A program made the translations under genes and the position numbers. A DNA stretch of 64,000 nt, taken from positions 1,798,001 to 1,862,000 of the forward strand of contig CAVSKK010000001.1 of the NCBI GenBank assembly GCA_963728535.1, in the 5' to 3' direction. This document shows, piece after piece, positions 31,623 to 40,467 of the stretch. Numbering within the stretch: position 1 is the stretch's first letter; every line of letters starts with the position of its first letter. A model generated the notes under the pieces. The model saw nothing but the letters and a program-made list of their open reading frames with translations. It was not told the origin of the DNA and ran no database searches. Origin of the DNA: VAXT01 sp963728535 (GTDB taxonomy: Bacteria > Actinomycetota > Thermoleophilia > Gaiellales > Gaiellaceae).

Positions 31623-32213
31623 CTAAGTGCCTGTCATCCAGGAGCGACGGGAGGCGATGATTGCCTCGAAGTCGTCTTCGAGCAGGCTGCCGACGCGCCT
31701 GCCGACGGTTCCGAGGAGGCCGATCGAGATGAAGATCCAGGCTTCGGCGTTGGGGTCACGCTCCGGGAAGACTCCTCCGGCGGCCTGCGAGCGCCGGATC
31801 ACGTCGCTCACGAAGTCGTGCACCTCACGCATCTGCTTGCGGAGGAACCTCCGGATCTCGGTGTCGTCGCTCGCCTCGACAAGAGCTTGCATCCAGAGCT
31901 CGGCGCACCTCACCTTGGGATCCTTCGCCGCGAAGTACGCCCTGCCCATCGCACCCACCCAGAGCCTGGGGTCCGGCTCGTCGTCGACGGCCGCGTTCCA
32001 GAGCCGGTGCAAGCGGGACCACGACTCCTCGAGGACCGCGAGGTACAGCGCTCGCTTCGACGCGAAGTGCCGGTAGAGCACCGGCTCGGTGACACCGGCC
32101 CTACGCGCGATCTCCGCCGTGGTCGTTCCGCGGTAGCTGCCGGCCTGGAAGATGCCGCAGGCGCACTCGAGGACGGCGGCCTTGCGCTCCTCGGCGGGTA
32201 GCCGCGTGCTCAC
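31623..32213 (-). CDS. TetR-family repressor
   Basis: 196-residue TetR regulator: HTH AACGIFQAGSYRGTTTAEIARRAGV-type region at about 12-45 with VTEPVLYRHFASKRALYLAV, then an all-helical ligand domain. GTG start overlaps the stop of the MFS gene by one base, so the two form an operon. The probable target is the palindrome at 33667 in front of the pump gene, giving a classical drug-responsive repressor/efflux pair. Confidence 0.88.
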   Translation of the reverse strand: MSTRLPAEERKAAVLECACGIFQAGSYRGTTTAEIARRAGVTEPVLYRHFASKRALYLAVLEESWSRLHRLWNAAVDDEPDPRLWVGAMGRAYFAAKDPKVRCAELWMQALVEASDDTEIRRFLRKQMREVHDFVSDVIRRSQAAGGVFPERDPNAEAWIFISIGLLGTVGRRVGSLLEDDFEAIIASRRSWMTGT

Positions 32214-33646
32214 TAGGCTCCTTCGAGTGCGGGCTGCGTCTCCGGGTGGCGGTACCTCCGCACGGTCGTCACGGCGACCACCGCGCCGAGGAGCGCGATC
32301 GCGGCCGCGACATGAAGCGCGTTCCGATACCCGTCGACGAACTGGGACGCAATCCGCGGGTCGGTCTCCGAGACGTGGATCGACTGGGCGACGATGGCGC
32401 CCATGAGGGCGATGCCGAGTGAGCCGCCGACCTGGCGCATGCTGTTCAGAACGGCCGAGCCGACTCCCGCCTTGTCGACCGGAACCGAGCCCATCGCGGC
32501 TGCAGTCGTGGGCGTCATCGCCAGCGACATCCCGACGCCACCGAGGAGCAGGCCGGGAAGGACGTCCCAGAAGGTCGAATCGATCCCGAGAGTCGAGAAC
32601 GAGATCAGCGAGGCGCTGAGGAAGACGAGCCCCGCGCCCATCAGCCAACGCGACCCGATTCGGTCGGAAAACTTCCCCGCCACGGGGGCGATCAACACGA
32701 TCAGCACCGTCATCGGCAGGAACGTCGCGCCGGTCTCGATCGCCGAGTAGTGGAGGATCCTCTGGAGGAAGAGCGAGTTGAAGAAGAAGACTCCGAACAT
32801 CGCGAGCGCAACGAGGAGCATCACGGTGTTAGCCCCGGCAAACGTCCGGTTCTTGAAGAGAGACAGGTCGAGCATCGGCACGCGCTGGCGGTGCTCCAGG
32901 ACGACGAACAGGGCAAGCGCAGCGGCCGCGATCACGAAGCTCGCGAGGATGCGGGGCGAAGTCCAGCCGTAGTTGTTCGACTCGATCAACCCGTAGGTGA
33001 GCGCAAAGAGCCCGACCCCCGACGAGATCAGCCCGGGCAGGTCGAGGCGCTGCTCCTCGGACTCGTCACGCGACTCGTCGATCACGAGTCTCGCGACGAT
33101 GATCGCCACGATCCCGACAGGGACGTTGATGAAGAAGATCCAGCTCCAGTTGATCTGCTCGGTGAGGATGCCTCCGACGAGCGGCCCGATCGCGAGCGCC
33201 ATCGCGGAGACGCCAACCCAGATCCCGATCGCCGTCCCGCGCTGCCGCGGCGGGAAGGTCGCTGTGATGATCGAGAGCGTCGCCGGGTTCATGAGCGCCG
33301 AGCCGACGCCCTGGACGACGCGGGCGCCGATCAGCATCGTCGCGCCCGTCGCAAGGCCGCACGCGAGGGAGGAGGCCGTGAAGATCGCCAGGCCGATAAT
33401 GAAAATCCGTCGCCGTCCGATCATGTCGGCGAGCTTGCCCCCGGTCAGCATCAGCACGGCGAACGTGAGCGCGTAGCCGTTCACCACCCACTCGAGCTCC
33501 GAAGTCGAGATACCCAGGTCGCTCTGGATCGCGGAAAGCGCCACGAAGACGACCGTGTTGTCGAGCATGATCATGAACAGGCCGAACGCAACCGCGCCCA
33601 GCGTCCACCACTTCCGGTTCTCCTCTGCGAAGATGCGTGCGCGCAA
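32213..33646 (-). CDS. MFS efflux transporter, DHA2 (EmrB/QacA) type
   Basis: 477-residue, about 14-helix proton-antiport drug exporter. Motif C-like and motif A regions are recognisable: LFMIMLDNTVVFVALSAI with the acidic residue in helix 1, GGKLADMIGRRRIF for the loop 2-3 motif, and RVVQGVGSALMNPATLSII. TTG start with GAGGAGG 8 nt ahead. Its promoter and a palindromic operator lie immediately upstream, facing the acyl-CoA synthetase. Substrate unknown. Confidence 0.9.
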   Translation of the reverse strand: MRARIFAEENRKWWTLGAVAFGLFMIMLDNTVVFVALSAIQSDLGISTSELEWVVNGYALTFAVLMLTGGKLADMIGRRRIFIIGLAIFTASSLACGLATGATMLIGARVVQGVGSALMNPATLSIITATFPPRQRGTAIGIWVGVSAMALAIGPLVGGILTEQINWSWIFFINVPVGIVAIIVARLVIDESRDESEEQRLDLPGLISSGVGLFALTYGLIESNNYGWTSPRILASFVIAAAALALFVVLEHRQRVPMLDLSLFKNRTFAGANTVMLLVALAMFGVFFFNSLFLQRILHYSAIETGATFLPMTVLIVLIAPVAGKFSDRIGSRWLMGAGLVFLSASLISFSTLGIDSTFWDVLPGLLLGGVGMSLAMTPTTAAAMGSVPVDKAGVGSAVLNSMRQVGGSLGIALMGAIVAQSIHVSETDPRIASQFVDGYRNALHVAAAIALLGAVVAVTTVRRYRHPETQPALEGA

Positions 33647-33666
33647 AGCCCTGGCCTCCTCGGTGG

Positions 33667-33680
33667 TTAGCGCGCGCTAA
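33667..33680. promoter_or_regulatory. TetR operator palindrome
   Basis: TTAGCGCGCGCTAA is a perfect 14-bp palindrome that overlaps the end of the MFS -10 box and covers its predicted start point; it also lies 19 bp before the synthetase gene on the other strand. Confidence 0.65.
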
Positions 33681-33707
33681 GTTAGCAGAGACTATCCGGA
33701 TGGTCAA
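33679..33707 (-). promoter_or_regulatory. promoter of the MFS-TetR operon
   Basis: Minus-strand TTGACC, 17-nt spacer, TAACTT; the predicted start point is about 33672, inside the palindrome. Confidence 0.6.
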
Positions 33708-35588
33708 AGCACCTTCGAAGTACGTCTGGCAGCCCGACGAGGCGACGTTCGCACGCGCGAACGTCGTCCGCCTGATGCGCAAGCACGGGATGAACGACTA
33801 CTGGGAGCTCGTGCGCCGCTCCCAGGAGGATCCGGAGTGGTTCTGGCCGGCTGCGATCGAGGACATGGGCCTCGATTTCTCGCAGCCCTGGGACGAGGTC
33901 GTCGACCTCTCGCGCGGCCCGGAGTGGGCGACGTGGTTCGTCGGGGGCAAGGCTCAACATCGCCTGGAACTGCGTCCACCGCTGGGCAGAGCGCCGGCCG
34001 GACGCGGTCGCGACGGTCGGCCTGAGCGAGGACGGATCCCGGCGCGAGCTGACGTTCGCCGAGCTCTCGGCCGAGGTGACGAAGCTCGCAGAGGCGCTCG
34101 TCCGCCTTGGCGTCGGCGAGGGCGACCGCGTAGCGATCTTCCTCCCCATGTCGCCGGAGGTCGCGATCGCCTCGCACGCGTGCGCCCACATCGGGGCGAT
34201 CCAGGTGCCGGTCTTCTCCGGCTTCGCGGCACCCGCTGTAGCGCAGCGTCTCCAGGCCTCGGAGGCGAAGGTCGCGATCACTGCGCGAAGCGCCACGCGG
34301 CGAGGACGCACGGTGCCGATGCTCGATATCCTCGAAGAGGCGCGGCGTGATGCCCCGAGCGTCGAGCATGTCGTCGGTCGCCCCTTGGGACGAGGTCCTC
34401 GCCGACTCACCGGGCGAGCTTCCGGCGGCCGAGCTCGACTCGGAGACCCCGTACCTGCTCACGTACACCTCGGGGACGACGGGGACTCCGAAGGGCGTCG
34501 TCCACGTCCAGGGCGGCTTCCTGGTCTCGATCGCACGCGAAGTCTGCTACCAGGCCGACGCCGGGCCTGACGACCGGATCCACTTCGTCACCGACATGGG
34601 CTGGATCATGGGGCCGTGGACCGTCGTCGGCGGCCACGCGATGGGCTCGACGCTCGTCTTCGCCGAGGGCGCCCCAGACTGGCCGCCGGACCGGCTCTGG
34701 AAGCTGCTCGAGTCGGAACAGGTCTCGGTGCTCGGAATCTCCCCCACCCTCACGCGAGCCCTGATTCCGCACGGTGAGCCCGAAACGGATCTCTCGTCGC
34801 TGCGGACGATCGTCACCACCGGCGAGCCGTGGAACCCGGGGCCGTACCAGTGGCTCTCCGACCACGTCGGCGGCGGACGCTGTCCGATCATCAACTGCTC
34901 GGGCGGCACCGAGGTCGGCGCCTGCTTCCTCTCGCCCACGGTCGCGATCCCGATCAAGGCCTGCTCCCTCGGCGGGCCTGCGCTCGGGATGGCGATGGAT
35001 GTCGTCGACGCGGAGGGGAACTCCGTTCGCGGCGAGGTCGGCGAGCTGGTCTGCCGCAAGCCGTTCCCGGGCATGACGCGAGGATTCTGGCGCGACTCCG
35101 AGCGCTACCTCGACACGTACTGGCGCCGGCTGCCCGGTGTGTGGGTACACGGCGACTGGGCGTCGGTCGACGAGGACGGCTACTGGTTCCTGCACGGCCG
35201 CTCGGACGACACGCTCAACATCGCCGGGAAGCGCATCGGGCCCGCGGAGCTCGAGTCGGCTGCCGTCGGGCACCCCGCGGTCTCCGAAGCGGCAGCGGTG
35301 GGCGTGCCGCACGAGGTCAAGGGCGAGGTGGCGTGGATCTTCTGCGTCCTCGCTCCCGGCTACGAAGCGAGCGAAGAGCTCGTGGCTGAGATATCCGAAG
35401 CGGTGACAGGCGAGCTCGGGAAGGCGTTCAAGCCCGACCGCGTCATCTTCGTCTCCGCCTTGCCGAAGACGCGGAGCGCGAAGATCGTGCGCCGCGCCGT
35501 CCGGGCGCAGGCGCTCGGCACGGATGCGGGCGACCTCTCGTCGCTCGAGAACCCCGAATCCCTGGAGGAGATCGCAAATGCCATCTGA
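33700..35588 (+). pseudogene. AMP-dependent acyl-CoA synthetase broken by two one-base insertions
   Basis: Read through two corrections, this is a 628-residue Acs-like adenylating enzyme: N-terminal YVWQPDEATFARANVVRLM, then AEALVRLGVGEGDRVAIFLP, P-loop YTSGTTGTPKGVVH, GDW hinge region and C-terminal PKTRSAKIVRR with the catalytic Lys. The frame moves from 1 to 2 at AAGGCTC (33951-33952; one G in excess of AAGCTC) and from 2 to 3 at CCCCTTGGG (34385-34386; one T in excess). With both removed, 1887 nt translate without a stop. Either a recent pseudogene or two sequencing errors. The end overlaps the SDR start by 11 bp. Confidence 0.85.
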
Positions 35589-36345
35589 GGACAGGCTTGA
35601 CGGACAGATCGCACTCGTTACGGGCGGCGGCCGCGGGATCGGCGCATCGATCGCCCGAGAGTTGGCGGGGGCTGGCGCGAGGGTCGCGGTCAGCGCGCGC
35701 ACGGCCGAGCAGGTCGACGAGGTCGCGAGCGAGATCGGCGGGCTCGCCATCGTCGCGGACGTCACGAAGGGCGACGAGGTCGAAGCGATGATCGGGAAGG
35801 TCGAGTCCGAGCTCGGCCCGATCGACCTGCTCGTGGCGAACGCGGGCATCGGGACCAGGGGCGGCTCGACGTGGGAGGTCGATCCCGAGGAGTGGTGGCG
35901 CGTGCTCGAGGTGAACATGCGCGGCGTCCACCTCTCGTGCCGCGCCGTCATCCCTGGAATGCTCGAGCGGGGCCGGGGACGAATCGTGATCACCGGCAGC
36001 GGTGCTGCCTATCTCCCGGGCAGCAGCGGCACGGCATATTCGTCCAGCAAGGCGGCGGTCTGCCGCTACGGCGAGACCCTCGCGAACGAGCTGCGCGATC
36101 GCATCCCGGTCTTCGTCTTCAGCCCGGGCCTTGTCCGGACCGACATGACCACCGTTTTTGGCGATGACATGCCGTGGACGCCGCCCGAGCTCGCGCCGGC
36201 ACTCGTGCACGTCCTGGCCTCCGGTCGGGCAGACGCCCTCGCCGGCCGCTACATCCACGCCGAGCACGACGACATCGAGGATCTGATCGCCCGCACGGAC
36301 GAGATCGAAGGCAAGGATCTGAACGCAATTCGTCTCCAACGGTAG
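35578..36345 (+). CDS. short-chain dehydrogenase/reductase
   Basis: 255-residue classical SDR: TGGGRGIGASIARELAG cofactor motif, NAGIG, VNMRG and the catalytic Tyr-Lys in YSSSKAAV, with the Ser in GSGAAYLPGSSG. ATG with GGAGGAG 7 nt ahead, inside the end of the synthetase frame, so the two were probably co-expressed. Cofactor specificity and substrate are unknown. Confidence 0.88.
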   Translation: MPSEDRLDGQIALVTGGGRGIGASIARELAGAGARVAVSARTAEQVDEVASEIGGLAIVADVTKGDEVEAMIGKVESELGPIDLLVANAGIGTRGGSTWEVDPEEWWRVLEVNMRGVHLSCRAVIPGMLERGRGRIVITGSGAAYLPGSSGTAYSSSKAAVCRYGETLANELRDRIPVFVFSPGLVRTDMTTVFGDDMPWTPPELAPALVHVLASGRADALAGRYIHAEHDDIEDLIARTDEIEGKDLNAIRLQR

Positions 36346-36356
36346 TTTTCGCCTGA

Positions 36357-36362
36357 TAGTCT
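36357..36362 (+). promoter_or_regulatory. -10 hexamer TAGTCT of nadE
   Basis: TAGTCT ends 7 nt before the ATG of the NAD synthetase gene; no Shine-Dalgarno, so leaderless. Confidence 0.5.
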
Positions 36363-36369
36363 AAAACCT

Positions 36370-38088
36370 ATGCGGCTCGCGCTGGCCCAGATCGACACGA
36401 CCGTCGGCGATCTCGACAGGAACCGCGAGCGGATCCTCTCCCGCCTCGAGGAGGCGAGGGGCATGGGCGCCGACATCGTCCTCTTCCCAGAGCTCGCGAT
36501 CACCGGCTATCCGCCGGAAGACCTGCTCCTGCGCCCGAGCTTCGTGCGCGCGGCGGAGCGCTCGCTCGCCCAGGTTGCCAAAGAGGCGCACGGCGGCATC
36601 GTCGCGTTCGTCGGGGTTCCCCACCTCGACCGCGACCTCTACAACGCCTGCGCCGTCTGCGCCGGCGGCGAGGTGAAGGCGATCTACCGCAAGCGCTTCC
36701 TGCCCAACTACGGCGTCTTCGACGAGCACCGCTACTTCGCCCCGGGGCGCGACCTCTTCCTGCTCGAGCACGGCGATGCCCTGATCGGCCCGACCGTCTG
36801 CGAGGACGTCTGGCAGCCCGGCCCGCCCGCAACCGACCTCGCGCTCGCGGGCGCGCAGCTCCTCGTCAACATCTCCGCCTCGCCGTTTCACGTCGGCAAG
36901 GCTGAGGAGCGAGAGCAGATGCTTCAGACACGTGCGCGCGACAATGTCTGCTACGTCGCGTTCGTCAACGCCGTCGGAGGCCAGGACGAGCTTCTCTTCG
37001 ACGGGCATTCGGTCGTGCTCGACGACGAGGGCGAGGTGCTCGCGCGCGCGCCGGGGTTCGAGGAGGCGCTGCTCATGGTTGACATCGAGCCCGAGGAGAG
37101 CGTCGGACGACGGCTGCGAGACGTGCGCCGCCGCTCACTCGAGAACGAGCGCGAGGTCGTTCCGGACGTGCCGATCGTCCACATCGGCACGCCGCGTGCG
37201 GCCGGAGAGCAGGTGCAGGCGCAGATCGCTCCGATGCTGGACGACCTCGAGCAGATGCGGCTCGGTCTCGAGCTGGGACTGCGCGACTACGTCGAGAAGA
37301 ACCGATTCCAGGACATCGTCGTCAGCGTCTCGGGCGGGATCGACTCAGCCCTGGTCGCTGCGATTGCCAGCGAGGCACTCGGGCCGGATCGCGTCCATTG
37401 CGTCTCGATGCCGTCCCGCTTCAGCTCGGAAGAGACGCGTCGCGACGCGCGCCTGCTTGCCGAGTCGCTCGGCACGTCGTTCCTCGAGCTTCCGATCGAG
37501 CCGGTCATGACGAGCCTCCTGGAGACCCTCGCCGACGTCTTCGCCGGGCGTGAGCCGGACACGACCGAGGAGAACCTCCAGGCGCGGGCACGCGGCGTGA
37601 TCCTGATGGCGCTCTCGAACAAGTTCGGCTGGCTCGTCGTCGCGACCGGGAACAAGTCCGAGCTGTCGGTCGGCTACGCAACGCTCTACGGGGACATGGC
37701 CGGTGGCTTTGCGCTCCTCAAGGACGTCTACAAGACAGATGTCTTCCGGCTTGCCGCTCATCTGAACGATCAGGCCGGACGCGAGCTGATCCCGCAGACG
37801 ATCGTCGATCGGGCCCCGAGCGCGGAGCTGCGCGAGAATCAGCTGGACGAGGACTCGTTGCCGCCCTACCCCGAGCTCGACCGCGTCCTCGAGGAATACG
37901 TCGAGCTCGATCGTTCCCGCGAGGATCTGATCGCCGACGGATTCGGCGCCGACGTCGTCGACCGCGCGCTCGCGCTGATCGACCGGGCCGAGTACAAGCG
38001 ACGCCAGGCTCCGCCGGGCGTCAAGATTCGCCCGAAAGCGTTCGGGCGCGACTGGCGCTTGCCGATCACGAACCGCTGGCAGGGCTGA
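36370..38088 (+). CDS. nadE: glutamine-dependent NAD+ synthetase
   Basis: 572 residues, two domains. An N-terminal nitrilase-type glutaminase with the Glu-Lys-Cys triad at about E41 (FPELAITGYPPEDLLL), K108 (YRKRFLPNYGVFDE) and C144 (GPTVCEDVW), and a C-terminal ATP-pyrophosphatase NAD synthase domain with the P-loop SGGIDSALVAAIA, SKFGWLVVATGNKSELSVGYATLYGDMAG-type spacing and the adenylate site. It amidates NaAD to NAD with glutamine. Probably leaderless. Confidence 0.95.
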   Translation: MRLALAQIDTTVGDLDRNRERILSRLEEARGMGADIVLFPELAITGYPPEDLLLRPSFVRAAERSLAQVAKEAHGGIVAFVGVPHLDRDLYNACAVCAGGEVKAIYRKRFLPNYGVFDEHRYFAPGRDLFLLEHGDALIGPTVCEDVWQPGPPATDLALAGAQLLVNISASPFHVGKAEEREQMLQTRARDNVCYVAFVNAVGGQDELLFDGHSVVLDDEGEVLARAPGFEEALLMVDIEPEESVGRRLRDVRRRSLENEREVVPDVPIVHIGTPRAAGEQVQAQIAPMLDDLEQMRLGLELGLRDYVEKNRFQDIVVSVSGGIDSALVAAIASEALGPDRVHCVSMPSRFSSEETRRDARLLAESLGTSFLELPIEPVMTSLLETLADVFAGREPDTTEENLQARARGVILMALSNKFGWLVVATGNKSELSVGYATLYGDMAGGFALLKDVYKTDVFRLAAHLNDQAGRELIPQTIVDRAPSAELRENQLDEDSLPPYPELDRVLEEYVELDRSREDLIADGFGADVVDRALALIDRAEYKRRQAPPGVKIRPKAFGRDWRLPITNRWQG

Positions 38089-38159
38089 AACCACTCGGCC
38101 GGACGATTCGTAATCGTTGTGTCGCAGTACGACTGGATCGTCGATAGGAGGAGGGGACC

Positions 38160-38573
38160 ATGGAGTGGGCAGCGCTGATTACATGGGTGGCGACGGCAGG
38201 CTTGGGCTTCTTCATGCTCGCGATCTGGCTATCGCGTGGAGGGATGAAGCAAAGCACCGGAATCAAGCCTTTCCTGATCCTCAGTCATTTTGGCCTCGCC
38301 GCCACCGGGCTCGTCATCTGGATTGCGTACCTCGCCTCGGACAACGACACGCTCGCCTGGATCGCCTTCGTGATCCTCGCGCTCGTTGCACTTCTCGGCT
38401 GGACGATGTTCGCGGTCTGGTACCAACGGCGCCAGGCGCGCGGGGCGGTCACTGAAGCTGTCGACCCGACGACACCGGCCGAGCAGCACTTTCCCGTCTC
38501 GGTGATCGCGCTCCACGGCGTGTTCGCGGTCACGACCGTCCTGCTCGTGCTGCTGACTGCGCTCGAAGTCTGA
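38160..38573 (+). CDS. four-helix membrane protein of unknown function
   Basis: 137 residues with four hydrophobic segments (AALITWVATAGLGFFMLAIWL, ILSHFGLAATGLVIWIAYLA, LAWIAFVILALVALLGWTMF and VIALHGVFAVTTVLLVLLTAL) and two conserved-looking His residues near membrane segments. Strong Shine-Dalgarno AGGAGGAGGGG. No family recognised; the His-containing helices recall cytochrome-b-like or DoxD-like small proteins, but that is a weak guess. Confidence 0.75.
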   Translation: MEWAALITWVATAGLGFFMLAIWLSRGGMKQSTGIKPFLILSHFGLAATGLVIWIAYLASDNDTLAWIAFVILALVALLGWTMFAVWYQRRQARGAVTEAVDPTTPAEQHFPVSVIALHGVFAVTTVLLVLLTALEV

Positions 38574-38575
38574 CG

Positions 38576-39121
38576 CTAGTCCAGGAGCCGCCTGAGCTCG
38601 CTAAACCAGCGCAGGCGCTCGTCGTAGGGCACCGCGGCATTCGCGGGAGAGGTCGAGGGCAGGACGAAGAGGGCCGTGTCGCCAAGCCGGCGACCCTGGA
38701 GCCCGAGCGCCGGCCGCTCGCCGAAGGCGCCGCGGTAGGCCTCCTTGCCGACGAATCCGACGAACCGCGGGCCGAGCTCGTGCGCGATGCGCTCGAGCCG
38801 GTCTGCCGAGCCGGCGAAGTCGGCACGCCGCAGGTCGCTGGACCCGGGCGTGGTGCGAGGCGCGGCGTTCGTGACGCCGACGCCGTAGCGAAGAAGCTCG
38901 AACTGCTCGGTCGGCTCGAGGAGCCGCGGCGTGAACGCGGCTTCGTGGAGAAGCCGCCAGAAGTCGTTGCGTGGGTTCGCGAAGTGAGCCGCCGCCGCGT
39001 CGGAGAAGCGGCCCGGATTGATCCCGCAGAAGAGCACGTCGAGCCCCGGCCCGAGGACGTCTGGCACGGCGCTCGTCCACGCCTCAATCTCGGCGCTCTT
39101 CTGTGACCCACGTGTGCGCAT
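38576..39121 (-). CDS. mug: Mug/TDG-type mismatch uracil-DNA glycosylase
   Basis: 181-residue uracil-DNA-glycosylase-superfamily repair enzyme of the G:U/T-mismatch (Mug) class. Motif 1 reads DVLFCGINPGRFSDAAAAHF, then NPRNDFWRLLHEAAFTP and VGVTNAAPRTT, and motif 2 VLPSTSPANAAVPYDERL. Catalytic Asn in GINPG is retained. ATG start at the border of the second dispersed repeat; the repeat occupies the expected promoter position on the minus strand. Confidence 0.85.
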   Translation of the reverse strand: MRTRGSQKSAEIEAWTSAVPDVLGPGLDVLFCGINPGRFSDAAAAHFANPRNDFWRLLHEAAFTPRLLEPTEQFELLRYGVGVTNAAPRTTPGSSDLRRADFAGSADRLERIAHELGPRFVGFVGKEAYRGAFGERPALGLQGRRLGDTALFVLPSTSPANAAVPYDERLRWFSELRRLLD

Positions 39122-39172
39122 TTCCCGACTAGGATCGCATCGGGGAGGAGGCCGGGCGAACCTTCTTTAGGG
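39121..39172. repeat. second dispersed element, copy 2
   Basis: About 52 bp matching 27711-27762 in the same order (TTTCCC, TAGGATCGC, GGGGAGGAGG, then CCTT and AGGG). It sits immediately ahead of the mug start on the minus strand. Confidence 0.6.
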
Positions 39173-39182
39173 TGATGGTTGG

Positions 39183-39413
39183 CTACGCGGCCGCGGCCGG
39201 TTTGTGGCCCTCGACCGCGGACTCGGCGACCGGACCGGGCTGCGGCTCGCGCTTGTCCAGCCTCACCTCGAAAGCGCGCCGAAGGTCCTCGCCGGAGATG
39301 TCGAGGTCGAAGCGCGGACGACGGGGCTCGAGCCTCACGGAGCGCACATTGTCGTCCCCATCGCCGTAGCAACGGGCGTAGCACTCGGCCTCGTTCAGCG
39401 AGCGCAGCCTCAC
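39183..39413 (-). CDS. small Cys-containing protein of unknown function
   Basis: 76-residue protein starting VRLRSLNEAECYARCYG. An NEAECYARCYGDGDD block is followed by an EPRRPRFDLDISGEDLRRAFEVRLD segment, a mixed alpha/beta pattern, and a low-complexity Pro/Ala tail. GTG at 39413 with AAGGAG 12 nt ahead; coding bias and the divergent position next to the epimerase support reality. No family name known to me. Confidence 0.6.
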   Translation of the reverse strand: MRLRSLNEAECYARCYGDGDDNVRSVRLEPRRPRFDLDISGEDLRRAFEVRLDKREPQPGPVAESAVEGHKPAAAA

Positions 39414-39469
39414 AGGGGCACCGTACTCCTTCGCTCCCGACCTCGTCAAAAATCCACAGGGCTGGAAGG

Positions 39470-39475
39470 TACGGT
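39470..39475 (+). promoter_or_regulatory. -10 hexamer TACGGT of the epimerase gene
   Basis: TACGGT ends 7 nt before the GTG start; leaderless configuration. Confidence 0.45.
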
Positions 39476-39482
39476 TCGGGTC

Positions 39483-40457
39483 GTGAAGCTCCTCGTTCTC
39501 GGCGGGACGAAGTTCCTCGGCCGCGCGGCCGTCGAGGCAGCGCTCGCACGGGGCCACGAAGTCACCCTCTTCAACCGGGGCGAGACGAGCCCCGAGCTCT
39601 TCCCCGAGGCCGAGAAGCTACGCGGCGATCGCGGGCACGACCTTTCCGCGCTCGAGGGCCGCACCTGGGATGCAGTCATCGACCCGAGCGGCTACGTCCC
39701 ACACGTGGTCCGGTCGGCAGCCGAGGCGCTCGCCGACGCGACCGGCCACTATCTCTTCATCTCGAGCGTCTCCGTCTACGGGGACTTCAGCGAGCCGCGG
39801 AACGAGGACAGCCCGCTCGAGGAGCTCGCCGGAGACAAGCCCGTCGACCGCTTGCTCGACGACTACTCGAACTACGGGGCCTTGAAGGTGCTTTGCGAGC
39901 GAGCGGTCGAGGAGACGATCCCGGACCGCCATGCGCTCGTCCGCCCCGGCCTCATCGTCGGCCCGCACGACCCGACCGGGCGCTTCACGTACTGGCCCCA
40001 CCGGATTGCCCGCGGCGGCGAAGTCCTCGTTCCGGGACCGCCCGAGCAAACCGTCCAGTTCGTCGACGTCCGCGACCTTGGGGGTTGGTTGATCGACCTC
40101 TCCGAACAGAAGACCGGAGGACGCTTCAACGCCATCAACGAAGGCATCTCGTGGCAAACGCTCGCGGAGACCTGCCGCGACGTCGCCGGCAGCGACGCCC
40201 GTTTCACGTTCGTCGACGGCGAGTATCTCCTCGAGCAAGAGGTGGGCGAGTGGATGGAGCTTCCGCTCTGGCTTCAGGACCCCGAGGCAGTCGGCATGCA
40301 CAAAACCGACGTCTCGCGCGCACTCGAGGCAGGGCTCACGTTCCGTCCCCTCACCGAGACGGTCCGCGGCACGCTCGACGAGGCCGTGACGACGGACAAC
40401 GCAGGAATGGCGGCAGAGCGCGAGGCGGAGATCCTGGCCGCGTGGAAGGCTCGGTAG
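39483..40457 (+). CDS. NAD-dependent epimerase/dehydratase family protein
   Basis: 324-residue extended-SDR-like protein: LLVLGGTKFLGRAAVEAALA nucleotide site, DPSGYVPHVVRSAAEALADA, then ISSVSVYGDF with the Ser, and the Tyr-Lys of YSNYGALKVLCE. The C-terminal half has the atypical-SDR pattern seen in mRNA-binding/CSP41-like and isoflavone-reductase-like proteins (RFNAINEGISWQTLAETC). Substrate unknown. GTG start, leaderless; the TAG stop doubles as part of the next promoter. Confidence 0.85.
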   Translation: MKLLVLGGTKFLGRAAVEAALARGHEVTLFNRGETSPELFPEAEKLRGDRGHDLSALEGRTWDAVIDPSGYVPHVVRSAAEALADATGHYLFISSVSVYGDFSEPRNEDSPLEELAGDKPVDRLLDDYSNYGALKVLCERAVEETIPDRHALVRPGLIVGPHDPTGRFTYWPHRIARGGEVLVPGPPEQTVQFVDVRDLGGWLIDLSEQKTGGRFNAINEGISWQTLAETCRDVAGSDARFTFVDGEYLLEQEVGEWMELPLWLQDPEAVGMHKTDVSRALEAGLTFRPLTETVRGTLDEAVTTDNAGMAAEREAEILAAWKAR

Positions 40458-40460
40458 CAT
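40455..40460 (+). promoter_or_regulatory. -10 hexamer TAGCAT overlapping a stop codon
   Basis: The TAG stop of the epimerase gene forms the first half of TAGCAT, which ends 7 nt before the GTG of the thioesterase gene. Confidence 0.5.
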
Positions 40461-40467
40461 CCCTCAC

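Noticed and set aside
33940..34400. Programmed ribosomal frameshifting in the acyl-CoA synthetase gene
   Set aside because: Two shifts of the same sign in one gene, without slippery heptamers or stimulatory structures at the sites, are far better explained by two base insertions.
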